Below, piece by piece: positions 61,236 to 64,000 of a DNA stretch of 64,000 nt (position 1 is the first letter of the stretch; every line of letters starts with the position of its first letter). Location of the stretch: positions 33,828 to 97,827 of the forward strand of contig NZ_FRCB01000012.1 of NCBI RefSeq assembly GCF_900142765.1, read 5' to 3'. The notes under the pieces were generated by a model, which had not been told where the DNA came from, did no database searches, and saw nothing but the letters and a program-made list of their open reading frames with translations. Position numbers and translations under genes: made by a program. The DNA is from Roseovarius litoreus. Lineage in GTDB: Bacteria; Pseudomonadota; Alphaproteobacteria; Rhodobacterales; Rhodobacteraceae.

Positions 61236-62120
61236 TCAGGCGAAAGCCTCCTGGTCCGGTCGCCCGACCGGCATCCACAGCACTTGCGTGCGATCCGCAT
61301 CCCAACGGTAATCGCAATGCGCGCGCGCGGCCATATGCTCCAGGATGTCGCGGGCCAGTCTCATCCGCTCGAACGGGCCGGTCGCGGCGCAGGTCGCATC
61401 CGCACCAGCGGTCTTTTCGCCTGCCTGTGCGACCGTCACCCAGACCCCGTTCTGCCCCCGCCTGCCTTGCCCATGGCCAAATGTCACAAGGGTCGTTTGT
61501 CCCTCGTCTGACATGCGGGCGATTTCCAGCATCGAGAACAACAATTGCATCAGGGTTTCGCTCTCCACCGCACTCAGCTCAACGGGCGGCCCGTCATGGC
61601 CGATATCAAGCCGTTGCCCGCAGGTCGTGAACATGAACCCAAAGCGCCGCCTTGCCTCTTCGGCACAGCCCGCAAGATCCGATGCCCCCGCCGCCGACAG
61701 CTTTGCTCCCGCCTCCAGCGTGCTGAAGGCCACCACGCGGTCCACCCGCAACTGCATCCAGTGCAACGCATCCTCGCGCATCTCATCCAGACCCTCGGGA
61801 AGCGGCGGATCATCCCGCGATGCCATGGCAATACCCTGCAAGGCATTCAGCGGGTTCCTCAGATCGTCGCTCACCATGTCCAGAAAGCGCAGCTTGATGG
61901 CGTTCGACCGTTGCAGCGGCCGGATCAGCAGCCAGTAGAACACAGGCGCCATGATGCAGAACAGCAGCACAGCATCCAGTATCGCCTCGCCCCATATCTT
62001 CTCTGTCAGCCAGGGCATCCGCGGCTCGAGCTTGGCCAAGGCCAGCATGATGCCCAATTCCGCGCCCGCCAGCGTGATCAGCACAATCACGACCTTCCCA
62101 AGGGATTCATCGCGAAACAT
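61236..62120 (-). CDS. Histidine-kinase-like membrane protein lacking the phospho-acceptor His
   Basis: About 294 residues (start MFRDESLGKVVIVLI). Two membrane segments (about 9-28 and 45-70) and a DHp-like helix (FLDMVSDDLRNPLNALQG) where the usual H-box S-H-E-L-R-T-P-L reads S-D-D-L-R-N-P-L, with Asp in place of His. The C-terminal half has no recognisable N box or G boxes (LMQLLFSMLEIARM region). A pseudokinase that may sense or scaffold, convergent with the haloperoxidase-like gene and divergent from the LuxR-type regulator. Confidence 0.7.
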   Translation of the reverse strand: MFRDESLGKVVIVLITLAGAELGIMLALAKLEPRMPWLTEKIWGEAILDAVLLFCIMAPVFYWLLIRPLQRSNAIKLRFLDMVSDDLRNPLNALQGIAMASRDDPPLPEGLDEMREDALHWMQLRVDRVVAFSTLEAGAKLSAAGASDLAGCAEEARRRFGFMFTTCGQRLDIGHDGPPVELSAVESETLMQLLFSMLEIARMSDEGQTTLVTFGHGQGRRGQNGVWVTVAQAGEKTAGADATCAATGPFERMRLARDILEHMAARAHCDYRWDADRTQVLWMPVGRPDQEAFA

Positions 62121-62144
62121 GGTCAGCCTCCATCGATGGGGCAA

Positions 62145-62774
62145 ACCATGCAGGCGGCGCGCGCCCTGTGCGCTGTCCGCTCCGCGCAGGCATCAGCCGG
62201 GATCCGCGGCATCGAGAAGGCACATCTGTCTTGCATGGGTGTCAAAGCCCCTGTGCGATGGTGTGGTCAGCACACCTGTTTCGTTCAGACAGCCACCATG
62301 CTGCGAATCGAACACACCGGACTCGGGGGATATCACAAAGCGTCCCAATCGCCGCTACCCCGGACTAGGACCAAAGTCCAAACTCTTGCTCGACCAAGGG
62401 TCTCGGCGGTGTCTTTAGGTCAAGCGCCCTGGTCTTGCGAGACCATTGTCGCAGATCACGTCGGACCATTATCCGGTTCAAAGGTCGGATGTCTTTAAAA
62501 ATACGCAAAATCAATTAATTAAACTAAATCCCTTGCTCTTTGGCCCGTCCGAAACGTCTTCTCAGGCGCTTCGTTTGAGTTGCGTGATGCGACTTTTGCC
62601 CACTTGCCATAAGCGCCAAAGACTTTCCACTTTCCAAAGATAGTTCGGATTTCAAGGCCCGGAATGGGACAACGACCCTGCAGATTCCGTTGGGGGAAAC
62701 GGAAACCAACCTGACATGGGAACAGGTGCGCAGACGCTGCTGCTGCGGGCGCGCCGAACTTATGGGGACGAGAC
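62145..62774 (+). promoter_or_regulatory. Divergent regulatory region with GGTC/GACC operators
   Basis: 630 bases without a gene. Elements include GGACTAGGACCAAAGTCC (62362-62379), which shares the exact 11-mer GACCAAAGTCC with 53467-53477; the inverted repeat TGGTCT-tgcg-AGACCA (62430-62445); TCGGACCATTATCCGG (about 62461-62475); and AAGGTCGGAT (62481-62490). The 80 bases before the regulator start lack strong palindromes. Confidence 0.5.
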
Positions 62775-63407
62775 ATGTATAGAACGATGGTGATTTGCGA
62801 TCACGCCTTTACGCGTGCCGGTTTCGAACATTTGATATCTTCCTGCGAGTCTTTCGATCTGAAATGCGCTGCCGCGTTCACACCTGACACCGTTGAAAAA
62901 TGCGCCAATGAACGGTTCGAGGTGGTGATCGTGGACCTGGGGTCGCTGGACCAGCCGATGAAGACCCTGCGCGCGTTCCGCAAAAGCTGCGAGACCGTCC
63001 GCATCCTGGCCTTCTGCTCGGAGAAGGGCATCGACACAGCTGTCGAGGCTCTGGATGCGGGGGCATCGGGGATCCTGACCTATAACAGTGAGCTGGCCGA
63101 TCTGTGCATGGCGGTGCGCCGCGTCATGAATGGCGACAACTACGTGCAGCCCGACATGGCGATGGATATCTTCGCCAAGCTGCGTCAGGCCGAAGCCAAG
63201 CGCAAAGAGGCCGAGCGCCTGCGCCTGACCGCCCGCGAAAGCCAGGTGGTCCGCCATCTGATGCAGGGCATGACCAACGGTCAGATTTCGGTCGAGCTCA
63301 AAATCAGCGAGAAAACCGTCAAACACTATGTCGGCTCTCTCAAGGACAAGTTTGGTGCAGCCAACCGCCTCGAGGTGGTTCTGGAAGCGCAGCGTCTCGG
63401 GGTCTGA
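62775..63407 (+). CDS. FixJ/NarL-family response regulator
   Basis: 210 residues. Receiver (about 1-118) with Asp54 in VVIVDLGSLD. The first acidic pocket is only partly kept (MVICDHAFTRAG), and the usual Lys near LTYNSE is absent, so phosphorylation is doubtful. LuxR-type HTH (about 150-205): LTARESQVVRHLMQGMTNGQ, then ISEKTVKHYVGSLKDKFGAA. It lies beside the pseudokinase and next to the GGTC/GACC elements, and is a candidate for binding them. Confidence 0.85.
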   Translation: MYRTMVICDHAFTRAGFEHLISSCESFDLKCAAAFTPDTVEKCANERFEVVIVDLGSLDQPMKTLRAFRKSCETVRILAFCSEKGIDTAVEALDAGASGILTYNSELADLCMAVRRVMNGDNYVQPDMAMDIFAKLRQAEAKRKEAERLRLTARESQVVRHLMQGMTNGQISVELKISEKTVKHYVGSLKDKFGAANRLEVVLEAQRLGV

Positions 63408-63773
63408 CCCCGGTTTTCGGGGGCGGCCGCCCGGCGCCCCCGTCCCAGAATGGTCTGGCCATGGTTCCCTAACGCCCGGCCATTCAGCGGCGCGTTCGTA
63501 ATGGCGTCTCAGGCATTCGCGAACGCGCCGCGCCCCTTTGTCTCGAAGCCCATATGCTCCGGCTTTCCGGTCTTCCGGCCCTGACGCTTCACCGCTCAGG
63601 GTCGTTTGCCGTCGCGTCCCCCTTGGTCCGCATGGTCGCCAGTCATAGTGCCGACCCCGTCTTGGACCTTGGTATGAGTTTCGCTTGGACCTTCTCATCT
63701 GTGGTCCGGCCCGCAGCGCCGTTAGCTTTCCTGCACACCAATGGATCAGCACGCATCTTGCAGGAAGGCCGGC
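63408..63773 (+). promoter_or_regulatory. Leader and promoter region of hemA
   Basis: 366 bases without a gene. GC-rich inverted repeats (GGGGGC...GCGCCCCC near 63419-63444) follow the regulator stop. Further on, the decamer CTTGGACCTT is repeated directly 23 bases apart (63661-63670, 63684-63693) with GGTCC words around it. GGAAGG precedes the hemA start. Confidence 0.45.
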
Positions 63774-64000
63774 ATGACACAGACCCAGACACCCCCCCGC
63801 TCGAAATGCTCCGGCTGCCTTGGCTGCCAGCGTGGTCGCGATCTCTATCTCGATGCTGCCCTTGATCGTCTGCATCAGGAAGGCCGCTACCGGACCTTCA
63901 TCGATATCGAACGCCGCAATGGCCAGTTTCCGCATGCCACATGGCGCCGTCCCGACGGCACCGAGCAGCCGATCACCGTCTGGTGCGGCAACGACTATCT
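63774..64000 (+). CDS. hemA: 5-aminolevulinate synthase, N-terminal part (continues past window)
   Basis: The frame reads through the ALAS N-terminus: AALDRLHQEGRYRTFIDIER, then ...ITVWCGNDYL at the edge. The enzyme condenses glycine and succinyl-CoA for haem and bacteriochlorophyll, PLP-dependent. It carries an extra N-terminal piece MTQTQTPPRSKCSGCLGCQR with a CxxCxxC motif (Cys12, 15, 18). No ATG, GTG or TTG exists between this and the family core, and GGAAGG precedes the ATG, so the extension appears real. Only about 75 of roughly 400 residues are visible. Confidence 0.9.
   Translation, partial: MTQTQTPPRSKCSGCLGCQRGRDLYLDAALDRLHQEGRYRTFIDIERRNGQFPHATWRRPDGTEQPITVWCGNDY

Overview
The window looks like chromosomal DNA of an alphaproteobacterium of the Rhodobacterales (Roseobacter-type). 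Supporting signs are a hemA of the 5-aminolevulinate synthase type at the right edge, a YjbE/F/H exopolysaccharide module, FixJ/NarL-type and hybrid two-component proteins, and high-GC genes packed with ATGA overlaps. The species cannot be named from the sequence alone.

Left flank (1-2050): a four-carbon sugar-acid catabolic pair on the minus strand (ltnD, then otnK running off the edge), followed by a strong terminator hairpin.

Predicted genomic island (about 2051-46863): the left end carries a decayed 3' part of tRNA-Arg(TCT). The right end carries the intact tRNA-Arg(TCT) gene with a tyrosine recombinase and an excisionase-like gene pointing at its 3' end. Between them lies a complete exopolysaccharide locus (about 4.3-32.9 kb). 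It holds a Wzc-like tyrosine kinase; a Wza-like export lipoprotein with YjbF, YjbH and a YjbE-like Gly/Ala protein; a NusG paralogue; a WecA-like and a PglC-like initiating transferase; glmS; genes for UDP-GlcNAc(3NAc)A (wbpA/B/D/E type) and for UDP-di-N-acetylbacillosamine (pglF/E/D type); Wzx, Wzy and two GT4 glycosyltransferases; a sulfotransferase; and a Nudix protein. I infer a sulfated, diamino-sugar-rich, acidic polysaccharide made by the Wzx/Wzy route. The rest of the island (33-46.6 kb) is accessory: an orphan soluble hybrid kinase, hipB with a truncated hipA, a DUF4160/DUF2442 pair, a micro-operon of four tiny genes, a membrane-anchored receiver with a winged-helix partner, and several unknown or decayed genes.

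Right flank (46.9-64 kb): signalling genes (two histidine kinases, a stand-alone receiver and a LuxR-type regulator). A type I secretion operon follows: ABC exporter, RTX protein, HlyD adaptor, a catalytically dead SNase-like protein and a vanadium haloperoxidase-like enzyme with all visible vanadate ligands intact. Then come a histidine-kinase-like protein without its phospho-acceptor His, a second LuxR-type regulator, and the start of hemA. GGTC/GACC palindromes recur in the intergenic regions upstream of the secretion operon, the second regulator and hemA, which suggests a shared regulator.
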